Shown piece by piece: positions 1 through 6,833 of a stretch of 60,606 nt of DNA; positions within the stretch are counted from its first letter, which is position 1, and each line of letters opens with the position of its first letter. This stretch comes from Paenibacillus sp. Soil750 (lineage in GTDB: Bacteria > Bacillota > Bacilli > Paenibacillales > NBRC-103111), in assembly GCF_001428045.1 (NCBI RefSeq), contig NZ_LMSD01000025.1:36407-97012 (forward strand), in the 5' to 3' direction. The notes beneath the pieces are model-generated. The model was not told where the DNA came from, did not search any database, and worked only from the letters and a program-made list of their open reading frames with translations. Both the position numbers and the translations under genes were made by a program.

Positions 1-93
1 ACAAACTGTTCGAGATCATAACTGGTAAAAATTAATTATTGCTAAACTCTCCTGCCCAATACTTCAAAGTTACATAAATGGCTTTCCGCCACG

Positions 94-190
94 CTCTACT
101 GCCCGTTAACGTAATGGAGGCTGCCGATCATGCCGGCAGCCTCCCATTGGTGTGTTTTATTGAACAAACGTTCTCCGTTAGTTTAACGCG
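94..190. repeat. Paired-site hairpin element E1
   Basis: Left site ctaCTGCCCGTTAACGTAAT (GTTA at 105), an 11-bp perfect hairpin GGAGGCTGCCG/CGGCAGCCTCC at about 116-144, and right site GTTCTCCGTTAGTTTAACG (GTTA at 177). The two GTTA cores lie 72 bp apart in direct orientation. The element sits just past the stop of the minus-strand gene ending at 203. It is the first of at least eight paired elements in the window. Confidence 0.8.
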
Positions 191-202
191 GGGGAGGTTC
201 TA

Positions 203-481
203 CTACTTCCCCGAAGCAATAGCAGTAATAATCCGAATAACTTGGTATATCATAAATGATGCGAATACAAGGACAGAAATAGTAGCAAATATTCTCTGAG
301 GATTTTTATACCACTGTGGAAAATGGTCGAGCCTTTTGGGAACTTGGAAACCAGAAACAATATCGACATGTTTGATTACATCATTAAATGGAGCCCTATC
401 TTCAAGGGAACTCGTTTCGGTTTTATTATCAGTAAGATGAAGCGTCTCGTCATTAAATGGATTATAGGAAGTATTTTTCAT
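203..481 (-). CDS. Small single-pass membrane protein, cassette-type gene
   Basis: A 92-residue protein starting MKNTSYNPFNDE, with a polar N-terminal half (about residues 1-65) and one hydrophobic segment (IFATISVLVFASFMIYQVI) near the C-terminus, so a tail-anchored topology is likely. I do not recognise the family. The first 26 codons lie in an 88-bp tandem duplication. The upstream copy has the ribosome site (GAGGAGG, 577-583) and its own ATG at 567-569, but that frame stops after 28 codons at 483-485. One base later comes the ATG used here (479-481), giving TAA-A-ATG, so translation probably depends on reinitiation. A longer alternative frame from 541 reads the upstream copy in the wrong phase. 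Whether full-length protein is made is uncertain. Confidence 0.6.
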   Translation of the reverse strand: MKNTSYNPFNDETLHLTDNKTETSSLEDRAPFNDVIKHVDIVSGFQVPKRLDHFPQWYKNPQRIFATISVLVFASFMIYQVIRIITAIASGK

Positions 482-576
482 TTTAGACTTCAAGGGAACT
501 CGTTTCGGTTTTATTATCAGTAAGATGAAGCGTCTCGTCATTAAATGGATTATAGGAAGTATTTTTCATTTTAGAC
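401..576. repeat. Perfect 88-bp tandem duplication
   Basis: Bases 401-488 and 489-576 are identical. The unit carries the start codon and first ~26 codons of the small minus-strand membrane-protein gene. 88 is not a multiple of 3, so the copies are in different frames. The identity and only 1 bp of junction homology suggest a recent event. Confidence 0.95.
483..569 (-). CDS. 28-codon upstream ORF created by the duplication
   Basis: It starts at ATG 567-569, about 7 bases after the GAGGAGG ribosome site, and encodes MKNTSYNPFND plus the same following residues as the downstream gene until the duplication boundary, then ends LEV-stop at 483-485. The next ATG begins one base after the stop. It is a by-product of the 88-bp duplication and may act as a translated leader coupling ribosomes to the downstream copy. 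It is not expected to be a functional protein. Confidence 0.55.
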   Translation of the reverse strand: MKNTSYNPFNDETLHLTDNKTETSSLEV

Positions 577-637
577 CTCCTCAAATTTCACTATCCATAT
601 TATAACATTTTTTATAAGTGACAGGAAGGAACTAATA

Positions 638-731
638 AACTATCCTGCCCGTTAGCACAACGCGGCTGCCGATCCATGTCGGCAGCCGCGTCTTTTTTAT
701 TTATTAAGCTATAGTTTTCCATTAGTTGAAT
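638..731. repeat. Paired-site hairpin element E2
   Basis: Left site aaCTATCCTGCCCGTTAGCACAAC (GTTA at 651), 12-bp perfect hairpin CGCGGCTGCCGA/TCGGCAGCCGCG (661-690), a T-rich run, then right site CTATAGTTTTCCATTAGTTGAA (core at 721). The cores are 70 bp apart. The right site abuts the TGA stop (731-733) of the next minus-strand gene. Confidence 0.8.
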
Positions 732-1018
732 CATTTAGAAACAATAATTTCGTCGAACCGAGTAGCTAACTCAATAAACTTTTCACCCCAACCACTATCA
801 ATGGATATTTCTTGGAATGAACCAGTTGGAGCGAATAAGATTTTTAGTTCAGATATTACTTTATTATCTCCAAGTTCTATCCGCCTTTTGAGCATATCCA
901 ATGTATTTAGTACTTCCTTAACGGAATCGAATTGTGACCATATGACATTAGTATTTGGCGAATCAATTAAAGTCCTCACTTCAGCTAACAAACCTAATAA
1001 ATCATTGATATTTCGCAA
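731..1018 (-). CDS. Small hypothetical cytoplasmic protein, cassette-type gene
   Basis: A 95-residue soluble protein (MRNINDLLGLLAEV...), predicted mainly helical in its first half, with the segment LKILFAPTGSFQEISI and then SGWGEKF near the C-terminus. The start is TTG at 1016-1018, preceded by GGAGTGG at about 6 bases. I recall proteins of this general look among short accessory ORFs of Bacillaceae, but cannot assign a family or function. It is flanked by paired-site elements E2 (downstream) and E3 (upstream at 1070-1132 is beyond its start), the usual position for a cassette gene here. Confidence 0.6.
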   Translation of the reverse strand: MRNINDLLGLLAEVRTLIDSPNTNVIWSQFDSVKEVLNTLDMLKRRIELGDNKVISELKILFAPTGSFQEISIDSGWGEKFIELATRFDEIIVSK

Positions 1019-1069
1019 TTTGAACCACTCCGATAATAGATTAGTTTGTTATTTGAATATTTCTATAGG

Positions 1070-1132
1070 TAATAGACTGTTCTGCCCTTTACTTTAACGA
1101 GGCTGCCTATTCATGCCGGCAGCCTCGTTAGT
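1070..1132. repeat. Compact paired-site hairpin element E3
   Basis: Left site gactgtTCTGCCCTTTACTTTAACG, then the hairpin AACGAGGCTGCC/GGCAGCCTCGTT (about 1092-1125). Its right arm runs directly into the core GTTAGTT, so the right site is fused to the stem. This shortest version has an inverted TAAC...GTTA pair closing the stem, the arrangement most like an attC fold. The next minus-strand gene reads through the stem and stops inside the left site. Confidence 0.65.
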
Positions 1133-1375
1133 TATAATACCAAAAATAGCGATAAGGGAAATAGGCATGATAGATTGTATCTCTTTTTTCCAATTACTTA
1201 ACTTAACCAAGTATATTCTTCCAAAAAGATAGTAAATAAAGATATTAAATAATCCAAGTTCAATTGGTAATTTAAAGGAAGTTAAAAGTACTATTATGAT
1301 TGTTAGCACAGAAATAACCAAATGAAATAAAAGCGATCTAAAAAAATTTATCAACAATAAACAATCATCCCCCAA
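1094..1375 (-). CDS. Small membrane protein whose 3' end runs through element E3
   Basis: Up to 93 residues with two hydrophobic stretches (SLLFHLVISVLTIIIVLL and a second near IFIYYLFGRIY), then a basic loop and a third weakly hydrophobic stretch. The last ~13 codons (ending GMNRQPR) are encoded by the hairpin of E3 and the stop lies in the left site. The native stop was therefore probably lost, or the element has fused to the gene. The start is uncertain: TTG at 1373-1375, or an internal TTG after a GGGGGATGA purine run. Family unknown. Confidence 0.45.
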   Translation of the reverse strand: MGDDCLLLINFFRSLLFHLVISVLTIIIVLLTSFKLPIELGLFNIFIYYLFGRIYLVKLSNWKKEIQSIMPISLIAIFGIITNEAAGMNRQPR

Positions 1376-1383
1376 TTCTGTAA

Positions 1384-1411
1384 ACTTACGTTCATCGTTA
1401 GCGTAACGCTG
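1384..1411. repeat. Unpaired B-type site
   Basis: taaacttacGTTCATCGTTAGCGTAACG matches the B consensus ctatCGTTCtCCGTTAGtTtAA. It lies 8 bp beyond the stop of the gene ending at 1419. No hairpin or partner site is present between it and the gene upstream. Confidence 0.6.
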
Positions 1412-1418
1412 CTTGCTC

Positions 1419-1817
1419 TTATTTTTCCTCTTCTTGAATCTCTTTAAGAATGTCCGTAATTAGGACTGCCTTTAACTCTACAAGATCATTTCTCAACCAA
1501 GCCATACATTCCTCTGAAAGGCTATTGCGTTCGCCATTTAGAAAGTGATTTATCCATGCAAACACCTGTTTTGACTCACTTATACCCATGTAAAACATTG
1601 GACGAACGACTATTTTCAAAAGCGCCCGCTCGAGATGCTGACGAGCAAGAATAACTTCAGAGACGACTTCTAAAAATCCGTCCGCTGCAGCTTCACAGTT
1701 ATAGCTTGGGATCCAATTACCAATCATTTCTACGATCCGGTTGTCTTCGAGATCACATGATCCATCTTTAATGCTATTAAGCAGTGTGTTAATCTGTTCC
1801 CAAGAAGTTCTTTGCAT
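1419..1817 (-). CDS. Hypothetical helical protein, cassette-type gene
   Basis: A 132-residue soluble, acidic protein (MQRTSWEQINTLLNSI...), predicted almost entirely helical, ending in KEIQEEEK. The ATG at 1815-1817 is preceded by GAGGTGA, so the start is well supported. No transmembrane segment or known catalytic motif is visible and I do not recognise the family. A B-type site follows the stop, and element E5 lies upstream. Many genes in similar settings encode immunity-like proteins, but nothing here proves that. Confidence 0.65.
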   Translation of the reverse strand: MQRTSWEQINTLLNSIKDGSCDLEDNRIVEMIGNWIPSYNCEAAADGFLEVVSEVILARQHLERALLKIVVRPMFYMGISESKQVFAWINHFLNGERNSLSEECMAWLRNDLVELKAVLITDILKEIQEEEK

Positions 1818-1852
1818 ATCTATAAGTCACCTCAATACATATTTTAACATGT

Positions 1853-1930
1853 CCTTGACAGTTACTTGAATAAACAAAAAAAGAGCTGCCGCGATGAAAG
1901 CTCCTTCACTATCGTTCTCCGTTAGCTTAA
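1853..1930. repeat. Paired-site element E5 with degenerate left site
   Basis: Left site CCTTGACAGTTACTTGAAT is a weak match to CCTGCCCGTTAGCTTAATG (GTTA at 1861). A weak hairpin GAGCT...AGCTC lies at 1881-1903. The right site CACTATCGTTCTCCGTTAGCTTAATC is a near-perfect B site (GTTA at 1921). Core spacing is 60 bp. The TAA stop of the next gene (1927-1929) lies inside the right site. Confidence 0.6.
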
Positions 1931-2400
1931 TCAAACCTGAAGTCTATATCAGCTTGGATTTTAGTTACCGAAGCAAATCGTTTCAGGTCTTCAATACCTG
2001 TTAAGAGGTATTCTTGATCATATATAAACCCACCACTCAAGGTAGTCCTTACGAATTCATTCTCCATAAACTTTGAGGCTGATATTGAATAAGAAAGAAA
2101 TATATCGCCCTTACGATTTATTCGTTCAAGTGACAAAGTAAAATCATCTGGAGACATCGCACTAATACTGCATTTTGCTGATAAATTGTCTTGTTCCAGA
2201 CGGGTAATAAATTGAATCAATTCGTCTATAGAAAACCAGACATCTATGTTCCAGCCTGTGAATTTGTTATCAAGCACTTCAATGGAACAGGATAAGCTAG
2301 GTAATCTATTATGTATGTACTGTTCTATTGAGAAAGTTATATATGAATCCCTATCATCGGAGCAAATCCTAAAGTCATAATCCGTCTTTGGACTGAAAAT
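1927..2400 (-). CDS. Immunity-like protein with probable ATT start
   Basis: The open frame continues well upstream of the nearest GTG (2277). The extension reads FSPKTDYDFRICSDDRD and onward with protein-like composition and no stop until element E6 (stops near 2445). No ATG, GTG or TTG occurs in the added part, but ATT at 2398-2400 follows a strong GGGGGAG Shine-Dalgarno sequence by 5 bases. I therefore propose an ATT-initiated protein of 157 residues. The pattern of beta-rich N-terminus, a W-x-x-DVWFSIDEL segment and a C-terminal GFIYDQEYL motif recalls WapI-type immunity proteins, a weak resemblance judged by eye. The stop codon lies inside the B site of E5. Alternatives are a mutated start codon (recent pseudogene) or initiation at GTG 2277. 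Confidence 0.55.
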   Translation of the reverse strand: MFSPKTDYDFRICSDDRDSYITFSIEQYIHNRLPSLSCSIEVLDNKFTGWNIDVWFSIDELIQFITRLEQDNLSAKCSISAMSPDDFTLSLERINRKGDIFLSYSISASKFMENEFVRTTLSGGFIYDQEYLLTGIEDLKRFASVTKIQADIDFRFD

Positions 2401-2446
2401 AAAAACTCCCCCTTTTCCAGATCTATAATATTTCGGCTTACTATTT

Positions 2447-2534
2447 CACTATCCTGCCCGTTCGTATTAGCTGAACAGGCTGCCGAATTGCCGGCAGCCT
2501 GTTGTCGTTGTACTATCGTTACCCTTTAGTTTAT
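2447..2534. repeat. Paired-site hairpin element E6
   Basis: Left site CACTATCCTGCCCGTT is interrupted by a 6-bp insertion before AGCTGAAC. Then comes the 12-bp hairpin AACAGGCTGCCG/CGGCAGCCTGTT (2473-2502) and right site GTACTATCGTTACCCTTTAG. Here AAC of the left site is part of the stem and pairs with GTT. Confidence 0.75.
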
Positions 2535-2582
2535 TGACTAGTGATACGGTTCAGCTTAACGAGTCTATCGGCGAAAAATGCA

Positions 2583-2610
2583 AAAGGAGCTGTCACTGCA
2601 GCTCCTTCGT
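2583..2610. terminator. Hairpin between cassette block and hydrolase gene
   Basis: AAGGAGCTG-tcactg-CAGCTCCTT forms a 9-bp stem, followed on the plus strand by cgttgttttt. A second GC stem (CCCTCCGG tcaa GCCGGAGGG, about 2638-2658) lies nearer the hydrolase stop. Either could end transcription of the minus-strand hydrolase gene, though neither has a clean T-run on the minus strand. Confidence 0.4.
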
Positions 2611-2687
2611 TGTTTTTCAGAGGATTATCTCATTCCACCCCTCCGGTCAAGCCGGAGGGCAGGCTCAACCTTGAAACGCTCTTAGGA

Positions 2688-3632
2688 CTAGGTGGCATCC
2701 TGCTGTTCCAGCCATTTCAAAATCGCTTGGTTTGTTTCTTCCGGCTTTTCTTGCTGAATCCAATGACCGCTATCCAGATTGACCACTTCCACATTGGGCA
2801 CGAACTTTGTCAGGTTTTCAGACCTCTGGATCAAATCCCGGTCGCCGTAGATCATGAGGGTCGGCTGTTGGATGATTGGGTTCACCTCCGCCAATAAGCG
2901 CCAGTTGCGGTCAAGGTTCCTGTACCAATTTATGCTGCCCGTGAACCCTGATGTTTCAAAGGCGGAGACGAAAACGGCCAGCTCGCTGTCGCTCATCAAA
3001 GGCTCACCCAGTGGTGTTTCTGCTCTGGCGAGATTGATCCACACCATACCTGGCTGAGGCGCTGTGGGGGGCTCGTTCTTCCTGTACAGGTTGCGAAGGA
3101 ACTGGAATGTATGGTCTTCTAATACGGCGTCCGCGACGCCTGGCTGTCGATTGAAGTGGACGAAATAGAAGTCGCCGCCAAGTATTTCTTCCATGAACTC
3201 GATCCAGGGTTTTTCTCCGCGCTCTTGGTAAGGCAAGCTCAGATTTATCACTTTGTTTACACGGTTTGGATGCAATAAGGTCAGTCCCCAAACGACCATT
3301 GCACCCCAATCATGACCGACAAAGGTGGCATCTTCGTATCCGTAGTGATCGAGAAGTGCGATGAGATCACCCGACAAGTGTTCAATGTCATAGTCTGTTA
3401 CTTCGGTCGGACGGGATGAGTTGCCGTAACCTCGCTGGTTTGGGACGATGACATGGTAGCCCGCTGCGGCAAGGGCGGCCATCTGATGGCGCCAAGAAAA
3501 GGCATGCTCTGGCCAGCCGTGACAGAGGACAATGGGTTTTCCGGCATTTTGTCGGCCTGCTTCAAAGACTTCGAGTTCCACACCGTTAACTGAAATAAGG
3601 GTGGGCTTGGGAAAATCGGTTGGATTAAACAT
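2688..3632 (-). CDS. Alpha/beta hydrolase, epoxide hydrolase type
   Basis: A 314-residue cytoplasmic hydrolase. The oxyanion-hole motif HGWP is at residues 38-41, the nucleophile-elbow GHDWG at 106-110 makes D108 the expected nucleophile, and the acid (GDRD) and histidine (DSGHW) lie in the last ~65 residues. The Asp nucleophile with HGWP is typical of epoxide hydrolases and haloalkane dehalogenase relatives, which open epoxide or C-halogen bonds through an ester intermediate. The start is ATG 3630-3632, preceded by GAAGGAGG; a longer frame to 3875 overlaps the divergent regulator and lacks a ribosome site. It is transcribed divergently from the WYL regulator, which probably controls it. The substrate cannot be read from sequence. 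Confidence 0.85.
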   Translation of the reverse strand: MFNPTDFPKPTLISVNGVELEVFEAGRQNAGKPIVLCHGWPEHAFSWRHQMAALAAAGYHVIVPNQRGYGNSSRPTEVTDYDIEHLSGDLIALLDHYGYEDATFVGHDWGAMVVWGLTLLHPNRVNKVINLSLPYQERGEKPWIEFMEEILGGDFYFVHFNRQPGVADAVLEDHTFQFLRNLYRKNEPPTAPQPGMVWINLARAETPLGEPLMSDSELAVFVSAFETSGFTGSINWYRNLDRNWRLLAEVNPIIQQPTLMIYGDRDLIQRSENLTKFVPNVEVVNLDSGHWIQQEKPEETNQAILKWLEQQDAT

Positions 3633-3732
3633 TGAATCAAAACCTCCTTCTTGTGATACATGTAGTATAATGGACAAAAGGTGACATCTTAGTGTCACCG
3701 TTCTGAAATCATGTAGAAAAAAGAGGGCAATT

Positions 3733-4644
3733 ATGGACAAAGTGGAGAGACTTATTTCGATTATCATGATATTGCTGAAAAAAGAGGTTGTTTCTACAAA
3801 GGAATTCTCACAACTATTCAATGTTTCCAAAAGAACGATCCTTCGCGATATGGAAACATTGAGCTTATCGAACATCCCGATCTACTCTGTCAATGGGGTC
3901 AAAGGCGGCTACGGCATAATAGATGAATACAAGGTTGATAAACGCCTTTTAAGCAGCTCCGATTTACAGAATATTTTAACTGCGCTCGGCGGATTGGAAC
4001 AAATCCTCCTTACTGAAGAAGTTGAAAGAACGATAAAAAAAATAGAGGCAATGGTTAGTCCATTGTCTCTGAATCGTTCCATTCAACTGTCGTTTTATGA
4101 TTGGGAAGGTCGGTCCGAGATTCTTGAAACCTTAAAGACATGTCACGAATCCATTTTAAAGAAAAGGCTGGTTTCGTTTGATTATACAGATAAAGACGGG
4201 GCTGTAACGAATAGAATGGTCGAGCCCTATGAGTTGCATTTTAGCGAATCGAGTTGGTACTTGAAAGGATTCTGTTTACATCGACAGGGATCTCGAACAT
4301 TCAAGTTATCTCGGATCGATCATATTACTATGGATGAACGCGCGTTTCATCCTAGAGACGATTGGTCAGAGCAAGGACACGAAGCAAGTTATCTACCGCG
4401 ACTCGTCACGATTAAGGCATGGATATCGCCTAGCATAAAAGATCAAATCATCGAAAGGTATGGTCGAAGAAGTATTGAAGACCATAGTTCTGGATTTTTA
4501 TTAGCAACCATTTATGTCCCTCAAAATCGTAGGGGATTTCAATTATTAGCAAGCTTCGGCACTCATCTAAAAGTTGTAGAGCCCAAAACCTATGTTGAAG
4601 ACTTTCGAAATTATTTATATCAAATGATGGAGAACTATTCCTGA
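3733..4644 (+). CDS. YafY-type WYL-domain transcriptional regulator
   Basis: A 303-residue DNA-binding regulator. The N-terminal winged helix (about residues 1-60, with VSKRTILRDMETL as recognition helix) is of the HTH_11/DeoR type. The central WYL domain (about 135-215) shows the pattern WYLKGFCLHRQGSRTFKLSR, and a WCX-like C-terminal extension follows. WYL proteins sense ligands and can activate or repress. It is divergent from the epoxide-hydrolase-like gene with a ~100-bp shared promoter region, the usual layout for a local regulator of its neighbour. A GAGGG ribosome site precedes the ATG. The inducer is unknown. Confidence 0.85.
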   Translation: MDKVERLISIIMILLKKEVVSTKEFSQLFNVSKRTILRDMETLSLSNIPIYSVNGVKGGYGIIDEYKVDKRLLSSSDLQNILTALGGLEQILLTEEVERTIKKIEAMVSPLSLNRSIQLSFYDWEGRSEILETLKTCHESILKKRLVSFDYTDKDGAVTNRMVEPYELHFSESSWYLKGFCLHRQGSRTFKLSRIDHITMDERAFHPRDDWSEQGHEASYLPRLVTIKAWISPSIKDQIIERYGRRSIEDHSSGFLLATIYVPQNRRGFQLLASFGTHLKVVEPKTYVEDFRNYLYQMMENYS

Positions 4645-4948
4645 TAAAGGTCTCGTCTCGGCATATATGACCGATTCCACATGAGTTGGGTCTTTACGCG
4701 CTTCTTCATAGATTTACCATCGAAGCTTCAACCTTCAACTCAACTTTTCGCCGTCACTTATGGTAAGGTTCAGTGCGAATAATCTTAAATTATCCTGCCC
4801 GTTAGCTTAATGCCCACCGGAAGTCTATATCTTTATTTGCCGGTCTCCTCATTAACTAATAACGAACCTCAAATACTAAAAAAGTGATGTTCACAAAAGT
4901 GAACACCACTTATATATCCCATGGAGTCCCTATCTTCACCATCTTATT
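4645..4948. other. Intergenic region carrying an A-type site and a terminator
   Basis: No gene is seen. At 4788-4812 there is a good A-type site (TATCCTGCCCGTTAGCTTAATG). From there to 4910 the sequence is nearly the same as 40284-40409, and from about 4911 it matches 40733 onward, so it is a shortened paralogue of the region downstream of the ABC ATPase gene at 40765. Confidence 0.7.
4877..4910 (-). terminator. Rho-independent terminator (minus strand)
   Basis: On the minus strand AGTGGTGTTCAC-tttt-GTGAACATCACT forms a strong hairpin followed by TTTTTT. It lies downstream of the ABC/sigK scar and is duplicated at 40375-40407. Confidence 0.75.
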
Positions 4949-5105
4949 CTAAACACTCTCTAACAACCGCCCATCCCGAAACCTCACAACCCGCTTCGCC
5001 TGCTGCATTCCACATTCTCATATGCACTTAATCGGGGTAGTAAATTAAAGTTTTGAAACACGAATCCAATTTTCCGATTCCGTATCTCGGCCAGCTGCCA
5101 ATCCT
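4949..5105 (-). pseudogene. ABC-transporter ATPase remnant, internally deleted
   Basis: Read on the minus strand, 5105-5010 encodes the Q-loop segment (LAEIRNRKIGFVFQNFNLL) of a MacB/LolD-type ATPase. It jumps directly to the C-terminal end (AKRVVRFRDGRL-type sequence) and the stop at 4949-4951. The signature motif, Walker B and everything N-terminal are missing. The nucleotide sequence matches the nearly complete copy at 40765-41400 closely, so this is a decayed paralogue. It is joined in the wrong frame to the sigK remnant, so nothing functional is expected. Confidence 0.8.
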
Positions 5106-5490
5106 CCGACTACGACTTCTTTCTCACGATCGTCCAATATCTCTAGATTCCGATAAATTTTCGACTTCTCGATCTTGAGCTGCACCGCATCCACCACATC
5201 GTCCGCCTCGCTACCGAGGATGTCAATAAGTGTAATTTCATTCCCCTCTTTATCCGTTCCAATGGGATCATGCAAAGACACATCTTTCCTTGTTTTTTCA
5301 AGGATCGCAGATGCATAAGGATCTCATTCTCAATGCAACGTGCTGCAAAAGTCGCTAGCTTCGTGCCCTTATTCGGCGAGAAAGACTCGATAGCTTTGAT
5401 CAAACCAATAGTGCCGATGGAGATCAAATCTTCCAAATCTTCCGCTGTATTGCCGAATTTTTTGAGGTTGTGAACACGAAGCAACGTAAA
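5106..5490 (-). pseudogene. sigK: sigK remnant (5' two thirds), frameshifted
   Basis: The minus strand encodes sigma-K region 2: NLKKFGNTAEDLEDLISIG, then GTKLATFAARCIENEI and LMHLRSLKK. After a frameshift near 5280 it continues DVSLHDPIGTDKEGNEITLI and KSKIYRNLEILDDREKEVV. These blocks are characteristic of SigK/SigE-type mother-cell sporulation sigma factors. The gene lacks its first ~50 codons and the region 4 DNA-binding end, which is replaced after VVVG by ABC-ATPase sequence. The missing 3' end occurs, also beside an ABC remnant, at 22999-23088. It is not expected to be functional, so a complete sigK should exist elsewhere. Confidence 0.85.
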
Positions 5491-5641
5491 TTTCCTGGAT
5501 ATTTATTATAGAATAATAACTTAATCACGACTTCAAAAAATCCCGTCAATCTAACTGGAGCACATCATTTTTTTTATTCTATGCAATCTCATTGCTGTTC
5601 AAAATAATAAATCGTTTTTCATAATACCGGTTGTCTTTGGC

Positions 5642-6814
5642 TTACCTTTCTATCCGCTTATCACTCTTCAACGTTTTATCCCAATCTGCTCTTGCCATGT
5701 ATACATTGGATTTGCCGCCTCTGTCGGAGGAGAACAGGATATGCTGGTCATCTCGGGTAAAGATGGGATGCGGATGTGACATCTGGCTGCCCCAGGAAGT
5801 GCCATGAGTACAAAGAAGGCCGACTTCTATCGAATCCCCTTTGTATTTCAACAAGGACATGTAGTTTCCACTATCCTTCATCACTTCACGAATGTGCGCA
5901 CGATCACCGACACCTATCGTTTCCTGGTAGTTCATCTGTACATGGGAAGGTCGAGTGAAAGGGTAATAATATCTTCTCTCGTTCGAACCATCTGTGTTTA
6001 TGAAAATATCGCCATGCAACAAAAATTCATCTCCCACCCGTTCCCTAGATGAATACTGAGCACCCACTCTTCCGCTGGCGGTAAAAAATTCATGTCCGAT
6101 CCGTTCCAACCCTATCTTCTGATCCACTAACGGATACACCTTGTCATGGTCTATGCGCGCTGTCCACATTCTCTGAACCTGAAGCCAGGGACCTTCATGG
6201 CAAAACAAAATCATATTCGAATCGACCGGGCTTATATTTACATGAGAGATATATTCTCCTTCTCCCCATACCACATAGGGAACTTTCCGATCGATATCAA
6301 AGCGAATCACTACGCTCCTTGGTCTGCGGAAATGTTTTTCCCTGTGCGTTGAATAGGTGCCTCCACTATCCGTACAAAGCTCCATATGCTCTACATACGA
6401 AAAAGCGAGATATTTTCCAGTATTGTCGACAGATAGATCGCTGGGCTGAAAACCACGTGGAATTTCCATGAGTTCCTCGGTCTCCAGATCATCAAGTCGA
6501 ACGCACATCAGCATGCGATCTGCAAAATAATAAACAATATGATGCCAGGCATCGAGTACGGAACTGAAAGGATTAATCCCCTCCCGATCGGTGATTTGTA
6601 CCATTTGTCCGTCCTTAAACCTCAGTGTGTATAATTGCATCAAACCGGAACGATTAGACGCCAGAAGAATGTAATTATTTTCAGAATCAATCAATGTTTT
6701 GGTGAAATAGGGATGATATGTATCCCCAGAATTGTCGGTGAGCTGTATCACCTCTACACCCGTCAACTCATCTTGCTTTTTGGTTATCGTCGAGTAATAG
6801 ACATCGCCTTTCAT
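5642..6814 (-). CDS. Oligogalacturonate lyase-like beta-propeller (PL22 type)
   Basis: A 390-residue protein without signal peptide. Repeated blade motifs (QLTDNSGDTYHPYF, HILFSSDRGGKSNVY) indicate a propeller. SHVNISPVDSNMILFCHEGPW-like sequence from about residue 190, with an RMW triplet shortly after, and SHPHPIF near residue 355 match the metal-binding histidine pattern of PL22 oligogalacturonide lyases, which cleave unsaturated digalacturonate in the cytoplasm. The start was set at ATG 6812-6814 because AGGAG lies 8 bases upstream; a GTG three codons earlier sits too close to it. It lies 20 bp downstream of the GH105 gene and is probably the last gene of the pectin-type locus. Confidence 0.8.
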   Translation of the reverse strand: MKGDVYYSTITKKQDELTGVEVIQLTDNSGDTYHPYFTKTLIDSENNYILLASNRSGLMQLYTLRFKDGQMVQITDREGINPFSSVLDAWHHIVYYFADRMLMCVRLDDLETEELMEIPRGFQPSDLSVDNTGKYLAFSYVEHMELCTDSGGTYSTHREKHFRRPRSVVIRFDIDRKVPYVVWGEGEYISHVNISPVDSNMILFCHEGPWLQVQRMWTARIDHDKVYPLVDQKIGLERIGHEFFTASGRVGAQYSSRERVGDEFLLHGDIFINTDGSNERRYYYPFTRPSHVQMNYQETIGVGDRAHIREVMKDSGNYMSLLKYKGDSIEVGLLCTHGTSWGSQMSHPHPIFTRDDQHILFSSDRGGKSNVYMARADWDKTLKSDKRIER

Positions 6815-6833
6815 ATTTTCCACTCCTCTTCAT

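Noticed and set aside
1..93. Possible start of another minus-strand cassette gene at the left edge (ATG at 17-19)
   Set aside because: Only six codons remain in the window and no ribosome site is visible.
78..523. Plus-strand frames across E1 and the 88-bp repeat
   Set aside because: They run through hairpin and repeat sequence and oppose a gene with a good ribosome site.
2538..2575. A further A-type site (ggttcAGCTTAACGag) next to the hairpin at 2583
   Set aside because: Only the GCTTAACG half matches and no CCTGCCC part exists, so it is not counted as an element.
5045..5281. Treating the sigma-factor frame as an intact gene
   Set aside because: Frameshift near 5280, missing region 4, and out-of-frame junction with ABC sequence show a pseudogene.
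4949..5490. A skin-type prophage element at sigK
   Set aside because: No recombinase (SpoIVCA-like) or phage genes are present. Only the possibility of sigK as an insertion point is kept as a hypothesis.
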